64,000 nt of DNA from Zeimonas arvi (lineage in GTDB: Bacteria > Pseudomonadota > Gammaproteobacteria > Burkholderiales > Burkholderiaceae_E), in NCBI RefSeq assembly GCF_008039575.1, contig NZ_VDUY01000001.1, positions 744,001 through 808,000 of the forward strand, read 5' to 3'. This document shows, piece after piece, positions 45,324 to 54,504 of the stretch. Under the pieces are notes generated by a model, which worked only from the letters and a program-made list of their open reading frames with translations, searched no databases and was not told the origin of the DNA. Positions within the stretch are counted from its first letter, which is position 1; each line of letters begins with the position of its first letter. The translations under genes were made by a program, and so were the position numbers.

Positions 45324-45853
45324 ACGCCCGTCGACGCTGGCTGGCCTTCGGAACGGTCGCGGCCGTGGCCGGCGGCCTGGGGGCCTGGACCGCCTGGCGC
45401 CGCTATGCGCCGGACGAAGGCGAGATCGACGCGGCGCATCTGCTGTTCGCCCTCAACCTGCCCGATGCGCAAGGCTTCGCCACCGGTCTCGACCAGCTGC
45501 GCGGCAAGCCGCTGGTCGTGAACTTCTGGGCGACCTGGTGCCCGCCCTGCGTCGAGGAAATGCCGGAGCTCAGCGAACTGCAGCAGCAGTACCGGGACCG
45601 GGGCCTGCAGGTGGTCGGCCTGGGCGTCGACTCGCCGGACAACATCCGCAAGTTCTCCGAGCAGAGACCGGTCGCCTATCCGCTGCTGGTGGCGGGCGCG
45701 GGAGGCAGCGAGCTCTCGCGGCGCTTCGGGAACCGGGCCGGCGGCTTGCCCTACACCGTGGTGATCGACCGCTCCGGCCGGGTGACCCGCCGGATCATCG
45801 GCCGATTCAAGTACCAGGACCTGCGCGACGCCATCGAGGCGGTCGTCGCCTGA
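45320..45853 (+). CDS. TlpA/ResA-like membrane-anchored thioredoxin
   Basis: A 177-residue thiol:disulfide protein with one N-terminal anchor (WLAFGTVAAVAGGLGAWTAW). The thioredoxin fold carries the active site NFWATWCPPCVEEMPELSEL (CPPC at about 73-76) and the cis-Pro segment GGLPYTVVIDRSG. It faces the periplasm and likely reduces disulfides, for example in cytochrome c maturation. ATG 45320 overlaps the previous stop (ATGA). Confidence 0.9.
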   Translation: MNARRRWLAFGTVAAVAGGLGAWTAWRRYAPDEGEIDAAHLLFALNLPDAQGFATGLDQLRGKPLVVNFWATWCPPCVEEMPELSELQQQYRDRGLQVVGLGVDSPDNIRKFSEQRPVAYPLLVAGAGGSELSRRFGNRAGGLPYTVVIDRSGRVTRRIIGRFKYQDLRDAIEAVVA

Positions 45854-45883
45854 GAGCCGGAAAACCCAGGCTCAGGAAATCTC

Positions 45884-45914
45884 TTGACCCGATTTTCGGA
45901 ATCGGCGTTAAACT
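45884..45914 (+). promoter_or_regulatory. Predicted aroQ promoter with inverted repeat in the spacer
   Basis: TTGACC (45884-45889) is a strong -35; TTAAAC/TAAACT (45908-45914) is a fair -10 at 18-19 nt. Between them CCGATT (45889-45894) and AATCGG (45900-45905) form an inverted repeat with a 5-nt loop, so a repressor site or a small hairpin in the spacer is possible. It could drive aroQ and the accBC run. Confidence 0.5.
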
Positions 45915-45960
45915 CCGGCATCTTCGGTGAACGGGCGGTCAAGTTGCGCGCCCACCTTCG

Positions 45961-46422
45961 ATGTCAAAACTGATCTGGATTCTGCACGGCCCGAACCTGA
46001 ACCTGCTCGGCACTCGCGAGCCCGGTGTCTACGGTTCGACCACCCTGAGCCAGATCAACGAAGATCTCGAAAGATACGGGCTGGATCGCGGCATCAAGGT
46101 CGATTCATTCCAGACGAACCACGAGGGCGCGCTGGTCGACCGCATCCAGTCGGCAGGCCCGGCGGGGGTGGACTTCATCGTGATCAATCCCGCGGCCTTC
46201 ACTCACACCAGCGTGGCGATCCGCGATGCGCTGGCGGCCGTGGCGGTGCCCTTCGTGGAGGTGCACCTGTCGAACATCCACCGGCGCGAGGCGTTCCGAC
46301 GCCATTCGTATTTCTCCGACCTGGCGGTCGGCGTGATCGCGGGTCTCGGCCCGGCAGGCTACCGGCTGGCGCTCGACTACGCGATCACCACGGTCGAGGC
46401 CGACAAGGCCGCCCAGGGCTGA
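45961..46422 (+). CDS. aroQ: Type II 3-dehydroquinate dehydratase
   Basis: A 153-residue enzyme of the shikimate pathway, with the compact type II fold. Catalytic residues are visible: Tyr24 in [11 protein letters not shown] and His102 in [12 protein letters not shown]. The N-terminal [15 protein letters not shown] and the [17 protein letters not shown] segment are diagnostic. It has its own predicted promoter and lies upstream of accB (109 nt), the usual aroQ-accB-accC order. Confidence 0.97.
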   Translation: MSKLIWILHGPNLNLLGTREPGVYGSTTLSQINEDLERYGLDRGIKVDSFQTNHEGALVDRIQSAGPAGVDFIVINPAAFTHTSVAIRDALAAVAVPFVEVHLSNIHRREAFRRHSYFSDLAVGVIAGLGPAGYRLALDYAITTVEADKAAQG

Positions 46423-46531
46423 GGCAGTTCCCGGCAGCGCGGTCGGCCCGAGCCGGACCCGAGCGCGGGCCCGGAACGATCCACACACGATTTCCATGGT
46501 GCGGCCGCGAGCCGCCCGAAAGGCAGAGACG

Positions 46532-46987
<456 letters not shown>

Positions 46988-46988
46988 C

Positions 46989-48338
46989 ATGTTCGAGAAG
47001 ATCCTGATCGCCAACCGCGGCGAGATCGCGCTGCGGATCCAGCGGGCCTGCCGCGAGCTGGGCATCAAGACGGTCGTCGTCCACTCCCAGGCCGATACCG
47101 AGGCCAAGTACGTCAAGCTCGCCGACGAGTCGGTCTGCATCGGTCCCCCGCCCTCGCGCGACAGCTACCTGAACATCCCGGCGATCATCAGCGCGGCCGA
47201 GGTGACCGACGCCGAGGCGATCCACCCCGGCTACGGCTTCCTGTCCGAGAACGCCGATTTCGCCGAGCGGGTGGAGAAGAGCGGATTCGTGTTCATCGGC
47301 CCGCGCCCGGACTCGATCCGGTTGATGGGCGACAAGGTGTCCGCCAAGGACGCGATGAAGAAGGCCGGCGTGCCCTGCGTGCCCGGCTCCGACGGCGCGC
47401 TGCCCGACGACCCGAAGGAGATCCTGCGGATCGCCCGCGCGGTCGGCTACCCGGTCATCATCAAGGCGGCCGGCGGCGGCGGCGGGCGCGGCATGCGGGT
47501 GGTCCACACCGAGGCGGCCCTGCTCAACGCGGTCACGATGACCCGCAGCGAAGCGCAGGCGGCCTTCAGCAATCCCTCCGTCTATCTCGAGAAGTTCCTC
47601 GAGAATCCGCGGCACATCGAGATCCAGATCCTGGCCGACAGCTTCCGCAGCGCGGTGCACCTGGGCGAACGCGACTGCTCGATGCAGCGCCGCCACCAGA
47701 AGATCATCGAGGAAGCGCCGGCGCCCGGCATCAGCCGCCGCCTGCTCGACCGGCTGGGTGCGCGCTGCGCCGAGGCCAGCCGCAAGATCGGCTACCGGGG
47801 CGCCGGCACCTTCGAGTTCCTGTACGAGAACGGCGAGTTCTACTTCATCGAGATGAACACCCGGGTGCAGGTCGAGCATCCGGTCACCGAACTGATCACC
47901 GGCATCGACATCGTGCAGGAGCAGATCCGGATCGCCGCCGGCGAGAAGCTGCGCTTCAAGCAGCGCGACATCGTGCTCACCGGCCACGCGATCGAGTGCC
48001 GGATCAACGCCGAGGACCCGTACAAGTTCACGCCGTCGCCGGGGCGGATCATCGCCTGGCATCCGCCTGGCGGGCCAGGCATCCGCGTCGACTCGCACGC
48101 CTACGCGAACTACTTCGTTCCGCCGCACTACGACTCGATGATCGCCAAGCTGCTGGCGCGCGGCGACACCCGCGAGCAGGCGATCCGGCGCATGCGCATC
48201 GCGCTGTCCGAGATGGCGGTCGAGGGCATCCAGACCAACCTGCCGCTTCACCGCGAGCTGCTGGCGGACGCGAACTTCGTGACCGGCGGCACCTCGATCC
48301 ACTACCTCGAGAACCGGCTGGCCCAGCGCAAGCTCTGA
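46989..48338 (+). CDS. accC: Biotin carboxylase of acetyl-CoA carboxylase
   Basis: A 449-residue ATP-grasp enzyme that carboxylates biotin on AccB. Motifs: [35 protein letters not shown], the Gly-rich ATP loop [14 protein letters not shown] and catalytic [14 protein letters not shown]. Length equals E. coli AccC. Start ATG 46989 is essentially contiguous with accB. Confidence 0.98.
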   Translation: MFEKILIANRGEIALRIQRACRELGIKTVVVHSQADTEAKYVKLADESVCIGPPPSRDSYLNIPAIISAAEVTDAEAIHPGYGFLSENADFAERVEKSGFVFIGPRPDSIRLMGDKVSAKDAMKKAGVPCVPGSDGALPDDPKEILRIARAVGYPVIIKAAGGGGGRGMRVVHTEAALLNAVTMTRSEAQAAFSNPSVYLEKFLENPRHIEIQILADSFRSAVHLGERDCSMQRRHQKIIEEAPAPGISRRLLDRLGARCAEASRKIGYRGAGTFEFLYENGEFYFIEMNTRVQVEHPVTELITGIDIVQEQIRIAAGEKLRFKQRDIVLTGHAIECRINAEDPYKFTPSPGRIIAWHPPGGPGIRVDSHAYANYFVPPHYDSMIAKLLARGDTREQAIRRMRIALSEMAVEGIQTNLPLHRELLADANFVTGGTSIHYLENRLAQRKL

Positions 48339-48369
48339 TCGCGCGGTCGACCCGAAGGACAATGCCGGC

Positions 48370-49269
48370 ATGTGGAGGGAAGTGATCTTCGTCGTTGCCC
48401 AGGACCGCGTCGAGGCCTGGTCCGACGCGCTGCTCGAGTGCGGCGCGGTGTCGGTGCAGGCCGAGGATGCCGACGACGGCTCGCCCGACGAGCAGGCCCT
48501 GTTCGGCGAACCGGGCGAGCCCGCGCCGGCACAAGGCTGGCTGCGCACCCGCCTCGCCGCGATGATCGGCGACGAGGTCGACGCCGGGCGGATGCTGGCC
48601 GACGCCGCCGCACAGTGCGGCGACGCGCCGCCGGTCTCGCATTCGCTGCGCCCGGTGCCCGAGCTCGACTGGGTCCGACAGACCCAGGCGCAGTTCGAGC
48701 CGATCCCGATCGGCGAGCGACTCTGGATCACGCCGTCCTGGCACCTGCCCAGCGGCGACTCGGCCGGCAACCGCCTGCCCATCGTGCTCGATCCCGGCCT
48801 GGCCTTCGGCACCGGCAGCCATCCGACCACCCGGATGTGCCTCGAGTGGCTCGACGCGAACCTCGCGCCCGGCGCCACCGTGATCGACTACGGCTGCGGC
48901 TCGGGGATCCTGGCGATCGCCGCGGCGCGGCTGGATGCCGGCAGCGTCGTCGCGATCGACATCGATCCACAGGCCGTCGAGAGCACTCGCGCGAACGCCG
49001 CGGTCAACCAGGTGTCGCTCGAGGCGCGCGAGCCCGGCGGCACGCCGCCAGCGCCCGCCGACGTCGTGGTCGCCAACATCCTGGCCAACCCGCTGCGGAT
49101 CCTGGCGCCGCTGCTGTCCTCGCTGGTCAGGCCGGGCGGATGGCTGGTCCTGGCAGGCCTGCTCGACCGGCAGGCCGAGGAGATCGCCGCCTGCTATCCG
49201 GACGTGGCGCTCGAAGCCTGGCGTTCGCTCGACGGCTGGACTTGCCTGGCCGGCCGCGCCCGGTCATGA
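48370..49269 (+). CDS. prmA: Ribosomal protein L11 methyltransferase
   Basis: A 299-residue SAM-dependent methyltransferase that trimethylates L11. It starts with MWREVIFVVAQDRVEAWSDA, has DPGLAFGTGSHPTTRMCLEW in the recognition region and the SAM motif VIDYGCGSGILAIAAARLDA with VVANILANPLRILAPLLSSL later. 31 nt separate it from accC. Position after accC is conserved in Burkholderiales. Confidence 0.96.
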   Translation: MWREVIFVVAQDRVEAWSDALLECGAVSVQAEDADDGSPDEQALFGEPGEPAPAQGWLRTRLAAMIGDEVDAGRMLADAAAQCGDAPPVSHSLRPVPELDWVRQTQAQFEPIPIGERLWITPSWHLPSGDSAGNRLPIVLDPGLAFGTGSHPTTRMCLEWLDANLAPGATVIDYGCGSGILAIAAARLDAGSVVAIDIDPQAVESTRANAAVNQVSLEAREPGGTPPAPADVVVANILANPLRILAPLLSSLVRPGGWLVLAGLLDRQAEEIAACYPDVALEAWRSLDGWTCLAGRARS

Positions 49270-49339
49270 TCGACGCGGCCGGCGAGCCGGCCCCGCGCGC
49301 GCGCAGGCGGCGCGCCCGCTTGCCGATCCTCCCGATCCG

Positions 49340-50659
49340 ATGACCCTCGTCACCACCTGCCCGAACTGCGAAACCAGCTTCCGCGTCGTCGCGGACCAGC
49401 TCAAGTTGCGCCGCGGGTTCGTGCGCTGCGGACAGTGCCGCACCGTGTTCTCGGGGCTGGAGCGCCTGCGCAGGCTCGAGGAGGAATCCGGCGCGCCGAC
49501 CAGCGCGTCGGGTGCGGCGCCCCCTTCGACGGCAGCCCCTCTTGCAGTCACGCCGGCGACGGGACCCGAGGCGGGGCCGGACAGCGGCCCCCTCCCGTCC
49601 TTCGGCGCCCCGGCTTCGGAGGCGGGCGTGCCGTCCTTCGGCGCTGCCGGGCAGATCGACGACGACCCGGGCCCCGAGGACTACGCGCCCTGGCGGTCCG
49701 CGCATGCGCATCCGGCGCGCGAAGACGATCTCGACGGCGAGCACTGGCGCACGGAGCGCTTCGAAGAAGACGCGTCGCCGATGACGCTCTTGGTCGATTC
49801 CGCGGACACCCTTCCGATCGAGGATGAAACGCTCGCGCACGAGGAGACGCTCCCGCGGAACGAAACGCTCCCGCCGGACGAAACGCTCCCGCCGGACGAA
49901 GCGCTCCCGCCGGACGAAACGCACCCGAACGACGACACGATTCCGCACGATGCGGCGCAGCCGCGGCGCGAGGCCTGGCGATCGGAATGGCCGGACATCG
50001 CGCCGAGCAACTTGTTTCGCACCCCGCCTGCGCGGCGGCCTGCCGGTGAGCCTGCGGCGCCACACGACGAAGACCAGCGCTTCGCAGAGGAGCTCGAGGC
50101 AGTCGCGCAGGAACTCGAGGCCTGGGACGACAACGAGTCCGCGATCGACTACTTCTCGGCCGAGCGCCGCCGCCGCGGCTTCATCGGCCGGAATGGCGGC
50201 TGGAAGCTGCTTGGGGCCTCCGCGCTGGTCGCTCTGCTGGGGCTGCAGGCGATGTTCGCCAGCCGCGACTGGCTGGCCGCGCGCTTCCCCGCGCTCGAGC
50301 CGATGATCGCCACGCTGGGCGCGCCCATCGGTCTCGAGATCCGGCTGCCGCGCGCGCTCGAGTCACTGGCCATCGAATCCTTCGAGCTGCAGGCGGCGGG
50401 GCGCCCGGGCCTGTTCTCGGTCTCGGCGATCGTTCGCAACGACGCGAGCTACGCGGTGCGCTGGCCGTCGATGCTGCTCACGCTGACCGATCCGGCCAAC
50501 CGGGTGCTGCTGCGCAAGGCCATCGACCCGGCCGACTACCTTTCGCCCGCAGCCGTCGAGGCCGGCCTGCGGCCGCGCTCCGAGCGCCCGATCCGGCTCG
50601 CGCTCGAGGCCGACGAGGTCCAGCCGGCGGGCTATTCGGTCACGCTCTTCTACCGCTGA
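49340..50659 (+). CDS. Zinc-ribbon/DUF3426 membrane protein with hexapeptide repeat
   Basis: A 439-residue protein. The N-terminal zinc ribbon is TTCPNCETSFRVVADQLKLR followed by VRCGQC (two CxxC pairs, the MJ0042 type). Residues about 50-240 are acidic and disordered and include seven hexapeptide units (162-203). A membrane helix lies near 300 (LLGASALVALLGLQAMFA) and the C-terminal DUF3426 domain spans about 330-439 (SFELQAAGRPGLFSVSAIVR; WPSMLLTLTDPANRVLLRKA). This architecture is common after prmA in Burkholderiales; function unknown. Start ATG 49340; the frame upstream lies inside prmA. Confidence 0.9.
   Translation: MTLVTTCPNCETSFRVVADQLKLRRGFVRCGQCRTVFSGLERLRRLEEESGAPTSASGAAPPSTAAPLAVTPATGPEAGPDSGPLPSFGAPASEAGVPSFGAAGQIDDDPGPEDYAPWRSAHAHPAREDDLDGEHWRTERFEEDASPMTLLVDSADTLPIEDETLAHEETLPRNETLPPDETLPPDEALPPDETHPNDDTIPHDAAQPRREAWRSEWPDIAPSNLFRTPPARRPAGEPAAPHDEDQRFAEELEAVAQELEAWDDNESAIDYFSAERRRRGFIGRNGGWKLLGASALVALLGLQAMFASRDWLAARFPALEPMIATLGAPIGLEIRLPRALESLAIESFELQAAGRPGLFSVSAIVRNDASYAVRWPSMLLTLTDPANRVLLRKAIDPADYLSPAAVEAGLRPRSERPIRLALEADEVQPAGYSVTLFYR
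49823..49948 (+). repeat. Seven 18-bp tandem units encoding a hexapeptide
   Basis: In-frame 18-nt units in the DUF3426 gene encode DETLAH, EETLPR, NETLPP, DETLPP, DEALPP, DETHPN and DDTIPH. The three central units are nearly identical in DNA (ACGAAACGCTCCCGCCGG), which suggests recent slippage and possible copy-number variation without frameshift. Confidence 0.9.
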
Positions 50660-50711
50660 CGCGCCCGCTTCCGACAACGCCCCTTTTCCCGACAACCGAA
50701 CAGGAGTCCCG

Positions 50712-51659
50712 ATGTCCCGCCGCGTGCTGATCAGTGGCTCGGTCGCCTACGACACGATCATGGTCTTCGAGGGCCACTTCCGCGACCACATCCTTCCGGA
50801 TCGCGTGCACATGCTGAACGTGGCCTTCCTCACGCCGCGGCTCAAGCGCGAATTCGGGGGCTGCGCGGCGAACATCGCCTACAACCTGCAGAGCCTGGGC
50901 GGCGAAGCGGTGGTGCTGGCCGCGGTAGGACACGACGGCGAGCCGTTCCTCAAGCGCCTGCGCGCGCTGGGCGTCGACACCGCGCCGATGCTCCGCTGCG
51001 AAGACCTCTTCACCGCGCAGGCATTCATCACCACCGACCTGTCCGACAACCAGATCACTGCCTTCCACCCCGGTGCCATGTCCGAGGCCCACCGGGTGTC
51101 GGCGAGCCAGGCCGCGCAGGCCGGCGCCGCCTGGGGCATCGTGGCACCCAACGGCCGCGACGCGATGCTCTCGCACGCACGGGAGTTCTCGCAGGCCGGC
51201 GTGCCCTGGCTGTTCGACCCGGGACAGGGCTTGCCGATGTTCGACGGCGCCGAGCTGCGCGAGTTCGTGGAGCAGGCCTCTGCGGTGGCGGTCAACGACT
51301 ACGAGGCGGGCCTGCTCACCGAGCGCACCGGATGGTCCGAGGAGGAGATCGCCTCGCGCGTGCAGGCGATGATCGTGACCCGCGGCGCCGAAGGCTCGGT
51401 GCTCTACGAGGGCGGGCGTCGCCAGCTGGTCGAGGCGGTCGCAGTGAAGGACCCGGTCGACCCCACCGGTTGCGGCGACGCCTACCGCGGCGGCCTGCTC
51501 TACGGCCTGTCGGCCGGCTGGTCGTGGCGAGACGCCGCGAGACTCGGCTCGCTGATGGGCGCGCTGAAGATCGCGCACCAGGGTGCGCAGAACCATCCGG
51601 TCAGCCGGGACGAGGTCGCGGCGCGCTACGGGGCGCTGTGGGGCACCCGCCCCTGGTGA
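50712..51659 (+). CDS. PfkB-family carbohydrate/nucleoside kinase
   Basis: A 315-residue ribokinase-fold kinase. It has the first PfkB signature FGGCAANIAYNLQSLGGEAV and the second VKDPVDPTGCGDAYRGGLLY, with the catalytic Asp in TGCGD and the anion-hole glycines. Features such as GSVAYDTIMVFEGHF and NDYEAGLLTE resemble adenosine kinase-like members. The exact substrate (adenosine or a sugar) cannot be decided here. It follows the DUF3426 gene by 52 nt, with AGGAG before ATG 50712. Confidence 0.9.
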   Translation: MSRRVLISGSVAYDTIMVFEGHFRDHILPDRVHMLNVAFLTPRLKREFGGCAANIAYNLQSLGGEAVVLAAVGHDGEPFLKRLRALGVDTAPMLRCEDLFTAQAFITTDLSDNQITAFHPGAMSEAHRVSASQAAQAGAAWGIVAPNGRDAMLSHAREFSQAGVPWLFDPGQGLPMFDGAELREFVEQASAVAVNDYEAGLLTERTGWSEEEIASRVQAMIVTRGAEGSVLYEGGRRQLVEAVAVKDPVDPTGCGDAYRGGLLYGLSAGWSWRDAARLGSLMGALKIAHQGAQNHPVSRDEVAARYGALWGTRPW

Positions 51660-51666
51660 GGGGCGA

Positions 51667-52227
51667 TCAGCGCGCGAAGGCCATCATTCCGGGGAGCAGC
51701 GACTGCAGCAGCGTGAGCAGCACCTGCACCAGGAGGATCAGCACCAGCGGCGAGAGGTCCACGCCGCCGATGGGCGGAACGACCCGGCGGATCGGCGCCA
51801 GGAAGGGCCGCGTGAGCGCCGCGATGGTCGGCGCGATCGGCGCGTGCGGATTGACCCATGAGAGCACCGCCTGCATCAGCACCAGGGCGGTGAGCAGCCA
51901 CAGCGACCACTTGAACAGCCAGAACACCGACAGCATCAGCACCGCGCCGGGCGCCGGAAATCGTCCGCCGCCGAAGAGCGCGACGAACAGCACCGCGAGG
52001 ACCAGCGACACGACGAAGCCCGCCATGATGCTGGCCCAGTCGACAGTCCGGCCAGCCGGCAGCACGCGCCGCAGCGGCCTGACCAGCCAGTCGGTGATCG
52101 CGACCACGAACTGGCCGACGGGATTGCGCGCGCCGAGGCCGACGCGGTTCATGTAGGCGCGAAGCAGGCAGGCCGTTGCGAGCAGGCTGCCCAGCGTTTC
52201 GAGCAGAAGCCAGAGCGCTTGGTGCAT
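51667..52227 (-). CDS. YggT-family integral membrane protein
   Basis: A 186-residue protein with two copies of the YggT repeat, each with a helix pair: ARNPVGQFVVAITDWLVRPL in the first half and NPHAPIAPTIAALTRPFLAP followed by IRRVVPPIGGVDLSPLVLIL in the second. YggT proteins are linked to osmotic-shock tolerance and, in some bacteria, to division-site membrane organisation. It converges on the PfkB gene (7-nt gap) and is downstream of the tandem hairpins behind the histone-like gene. Confidence 0.9.
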   Translation of the reverse strand: MHQALWLLLETLGSLLATACLLRAYMNRVGLGARNPVGQFVVAITDWLVRPLRRVLPAGRTVDWASIMAGFVVSLVLAVLFVALFGGGRFPAPGAVLMLSVFWLFKWSLWLLTALVLMQAVLSWVNPHAPIAPTIAALTRPFLAPIRRVVPPIGGVDLSPLVLILLVQVLLTLLQSLLPGMMAFAR

Positions 52228-52268
52228 GGAGGATCATCCGGGGGGTTCGAACGATTCTCGCACAAAGC

Positions 52269-52310
52269 CCCGTCATGGCCGACGCGCGTTCACGCGTCGG
52301 CCATGACGGG
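52269..52310. terminator. Perfect 18-bp stem hairpin
   Basis: CCCGTCATGGCCGACGCG (52269-52286) and its exact complement CGCGTCGGCCATGACGGG (52293-52310) flank a 6-nt loop. On the minus strand the stem is followed by only GCTTTG, a poor U-tract. It is the second of two hairpins after the histone-like gene and lies 42 nt upstream of the yggT start. It could be a terminator, an mRNA-end stabiliser or a protein-binding palindrome. Confidence 0.55.
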
Positions 52311-52316
52311 AGACCG

Positions 52317-52345
52317 TGCGCGGGCCGAAGCGCTCGGCCCGCGCA
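52317..52345. terminator. Perfect 12-bp stem hairpin next to the histone-like stop
   Basis: TGCGCGGGCCGA (52317-52328), loop AGCGC, and TCGGCCCGCGCA (52334-52345). It begins 5 nt after the stop codon of the histone-like gene. With the adjacent 18-bp hairpin it makes a tandem structure separated by 6 nt. Confidence 0.55.
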
Positions 52346-52350
52346 AACCG

Positions 52351-52893
52351 TCAGGGACGATTGCCGGTCGGAAACGGCCAGGCTGCGGCCGGGTTCAGCG
52401 GCTTGGGTGCCGCGACCTTCTTGGCAGCCGGCTTGCTCGCCGCCGCGGGCTTGGCCGCAGGCTTCTTCGCAGCCGGCTTCTTGGCAGCGGGCTTCTTCGC
52501 CGCAGGCTTCTTCGCCGCGGCTTTCTTGGCGGCGGGCTTCCTGGCGGCGGCCTTCTTGACCGCCTTCACTGCCTTCTTGACGGCCTTCTTGGCAGCGACC
52601 TTCTTGGCGGTGACCTTCTTGGCGACCTTGGCCGCCGCCTTCTTGACGGCCTTCTTGACGGCCTTCTTCGCCGCCGGCTTCTTCGCCGCGACCTTCTTCG
52701 CTGCCGGCTTCTTCGCCGCAACCTTCTTGGCCGCCGGCTTCTTGGCGGCGACCTTCTTCGCCGCCGGCTTCTTGGCGGCGGGCTTCTTCGCAGCGACCGC
52801 GGCCTTCTTCACGGCGGGTTTCTTGGCGGCGGCCTTCTTGGCCGCAGGCTTCTTCGCCGCGGCTTTCTTCGCGGGCTTCTTGGCGGTTGCCAT
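52351..52893 (-). CDS. Lys/Ala/Pro-rich histone H1-like DNA-binding protein
   Basis: A 180-residue protein made almost entirely of KKPAAKK-type repeats: more than twenty units such as KKPAAKKAAAKK, KKVAAKKPAAKK and KKAVKKAVKK, with a short non-repetitive C-terminal end (LNPAAAWPFPTGNRP). This matches histone H1/AlgP/HctB-like nucleoid proteins of betaproteobacteria that bind DNA by charge. Start ATG 52893 has AAGGAGA upstream; the frame open to 52965 adds 24 non-repetitive residues. The antisense strand is open and hydrophobic, an artefact of the Lys/Ala codons. Confidence 0.9.
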   Translation of the reverse strand: MATAKKPAKKAAAKKPAAKKAAAKKPAVKKAAVAAKKPAAKKPAAKKVAAKKPAAKKVAAKKPAAKKVAAKKPAAKKAVKKAVKKAAAKVAKKVTAKKVAAKKAVKKAVKAVKKAAARKPAAKKAAAKKPAAKKPAAKKPAAKKPAAKPAAASKPAAKKVAAPKPLNPAAAWPFPTGNRP

Positions 52894-53218
52894 CACGGAT
52901 CTCCTTGCGTGGATGTTGCGGTAACGGAGACCCCTGTCGGAGCGCCCGAAGGCGCCCACCGACACGGGCCATTCATCGGCGCAAGAACGCGCGGTGTCCG
53001 CGCGAAAGCTCCTACGCTAATGAATTCGGCGCAAAAAAGGCGCCGGCCACCGGGGCGCGACGCCTTCTTCGAGGTCTTTCCGCAGGGGGAAGCAGTCCCC
53101 GCGGCCACCAGGGGCCGCCTTGCCTGTGCTGCTTCGCCGAGTCCCGATCTGCGGTGAGACCTCAATTCGGATCCTGTGCAAGCCGCGACGCCCGCTCGCG
53201 CGGGCCGCCGCCGCGATT
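52894..53218. other. 325-nt intergenic region between the histone-like gene and nrdB
   Basis: No supported gene. It must hold the histone-like gene promoter and the end of the nrdB transcript. A GCCCGC/GCGGGC 6-bp stem with a TCGC loop (53190-53205) lies 14 nt past the nrdB stop but has no U-tract. GGCGCAAAAAAGGCGCC near 53033-53049 is the only A-tract seen. No clear -35/-10 pair for the histone-like gene could be chosen. Confidence 0.5.
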
Positions 53219-54457
53219 TCATTCCCAGCTGAGCGCCCCGCCGGTCTGATACTCGATGACCCGGGTCTCGAAGAAGTTGCGTTCCTTCTTGAGATCGATC
53301 ATCTCGCTCATCCACGGGAAGGGGTTCTCTTCCTGAGGGAACAGCGGATCGAGGCCGATCTGCTGCGCCCGGCGGTTCGCGATGAACCGCAGGTAACCCT
53401 TGAACATCGATGCGTTCAGGCCGAGCACGCCGCGCGGCATGGTGTCCTCGGCATAGGCGTACTCGAGCTCGACCGCCCGCATGAACAGCGCGCGGACCTC
53501 GTCGCGGAACTGCGGCGTCCAGAGCTGCGGGTTCTCGAGCTTGATCTGGTTGATCAGGTCGATGCCGAAGTTGCAGTGCATCGACTCGTCGCGAAGGATG
53601 TACTGGTACTGCTCGGCCGCGCCGGTCATCTTGTTCTGCCGGCCCAACGCGAGGATCTGCACGAAGCCCACGTAGAAGAACAGGCCTTCCATCAGGCAGG
53701 CAAAGACGATCAGCGACTTCAGCAACGCCTGGTCGCTCTCGGCGGTGCCGGTCTTGAAGTTGGGATCGGTCAGCGTGTCGATGAACGGGATCAGGAACTC
53801 GTCCTTGTCGCGGATCGACTTGACCTCGTGGTACGCGTTGAAGATCTCGCCCTCGTCGAGGCCCAGCGACTCGACGATGTACTGGTAGGCGTGCGTGTGG
53901 ATCGCTTCCTCGAAGGCCTGGCGCAGCAGGAACTGGCGGCACTCGGGAGCGGTGATGTGCCGGTAGGTGCCCAGCACGATGTTGTTCGCGGCCAGCGAGT
54001 CGGCTGTCACGAAGAAGCCCAGGTTGCGCTTGACCAGGCGACGCTCGTCGTCGGTCAGGCCGTTCGGGTTCTTCCAGAGCGCGATGTCGCGGCTCATGTT
54101 GATTTCCTGCGGCATCCAGTGGTTGGCGCAGGTGGCCAGGTACTTCTCCCAGGCCCATTTGTACTTGAACGGCACCAGCTGGTTGACGTCGGCGCCGCCG
54201 TTGATGATCCGCTTGTCCTCGACGCGCACGCGGCGGTCGCTCTGCGCGAGCTGCGAGCCGTTGTGCGGCCGGGCATCGGCATGAGGCTGGGCCGGAACGG
54301 CGATCTGGTCGGGTGTGGCGCGGACGGCGGCGGGGGCCTGCGGCCGGGCCGCGGTCGGGGCGGCGGCCGTGCTCACCGGCTGGAGGGCCGGCATCGGCGA
54401 CTGTGCGGGCGCCGGGCGGGCCGGCGTGGCAGGAATCGGATCGTCCCAGGAAAGCAT
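53219..54457 (-). CDS. nrdB: Class I ribonucleotide reductase, beta (R2) subunit
   Basis: A 412-residue ferritin-like R2 protein. Metal ligands and radical site are read by alignment to E. coli R2: Asp153 ([10 protein letters not shown]) for Asp84, Glu184 and His187 ([10 protein letters not shown]) for Glu115 and His118, and Tyr191 for radical Tyr122. The second carboxylate group is in [11 protein letters not shown]. The overall sequence ([49 protein letters not shown]) resembles the chlamydial R2 family from memory, but that one has Glu and Phe at the two key positions. Residues 1-90 are a Pro/Ala-rich extension. Start ATG 54457; the frame is open upstream to 54559 in the leader. Confidence 0.94.
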   Translation of the reverse strand: MLSWDDPIPATPARPAPAQSPMPALQPVSTAAAPTAARPQAPAAVRATPDQIAVPAQPHADARPHNGSQLAQSDRRVRVEDKRIINGGADVNQLVPFKYKWAWEKYLATCANHWMPQEINMSRDIALWKNPNGLTDDERRLVKRNLGFFVTADSLAANNIVLGTYRHITAPECRQFLLRQAFEEAIHTHAYQYIVESLGLDEGEIFNAYHEVKSIRDKDEFLIPFIDTLTDPNFKTGTAESDQALLKSLIVFACLMEGLFFYVGFVQILALGRQNKMTGAAEQYQYILRDESMHCNFGIDLINQIKLENPQLWTPQFRDEVRALFMRAVELEYAYAEDTMPRGVLGLNASMFKGYLRFIANRRAQQIGLDPLFPQEENPFPWMSEMIDLKKERNFFETRVIEYQTGGALSWE

Positions 54458-54504
54458 CTGAGGTCTCGCTTCAATACTTCGATTTAACTTCTTGTACTGC
54501 CGCG

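Noticed and set aside
52316-52924. A plus-strand hydrophobic frame (AAGFFAAGFLAA-like) opposite the histone-like gene
   Set aside because: Lys and Ala codons read on the other strand give Phe, Leu and Ala. The apparent membrane protein is a by-product; the Shine-Dalgarno and family match support the minus frame.
53219-54457. Considered a chlamydial-type Tyr-less (class Ic) R2
   Set aside because: Counting from E. coli R2 places the radical residue in EAIHTHAY, which is Tyr191; the Phe-Phe in NLGFF is not the radical position.
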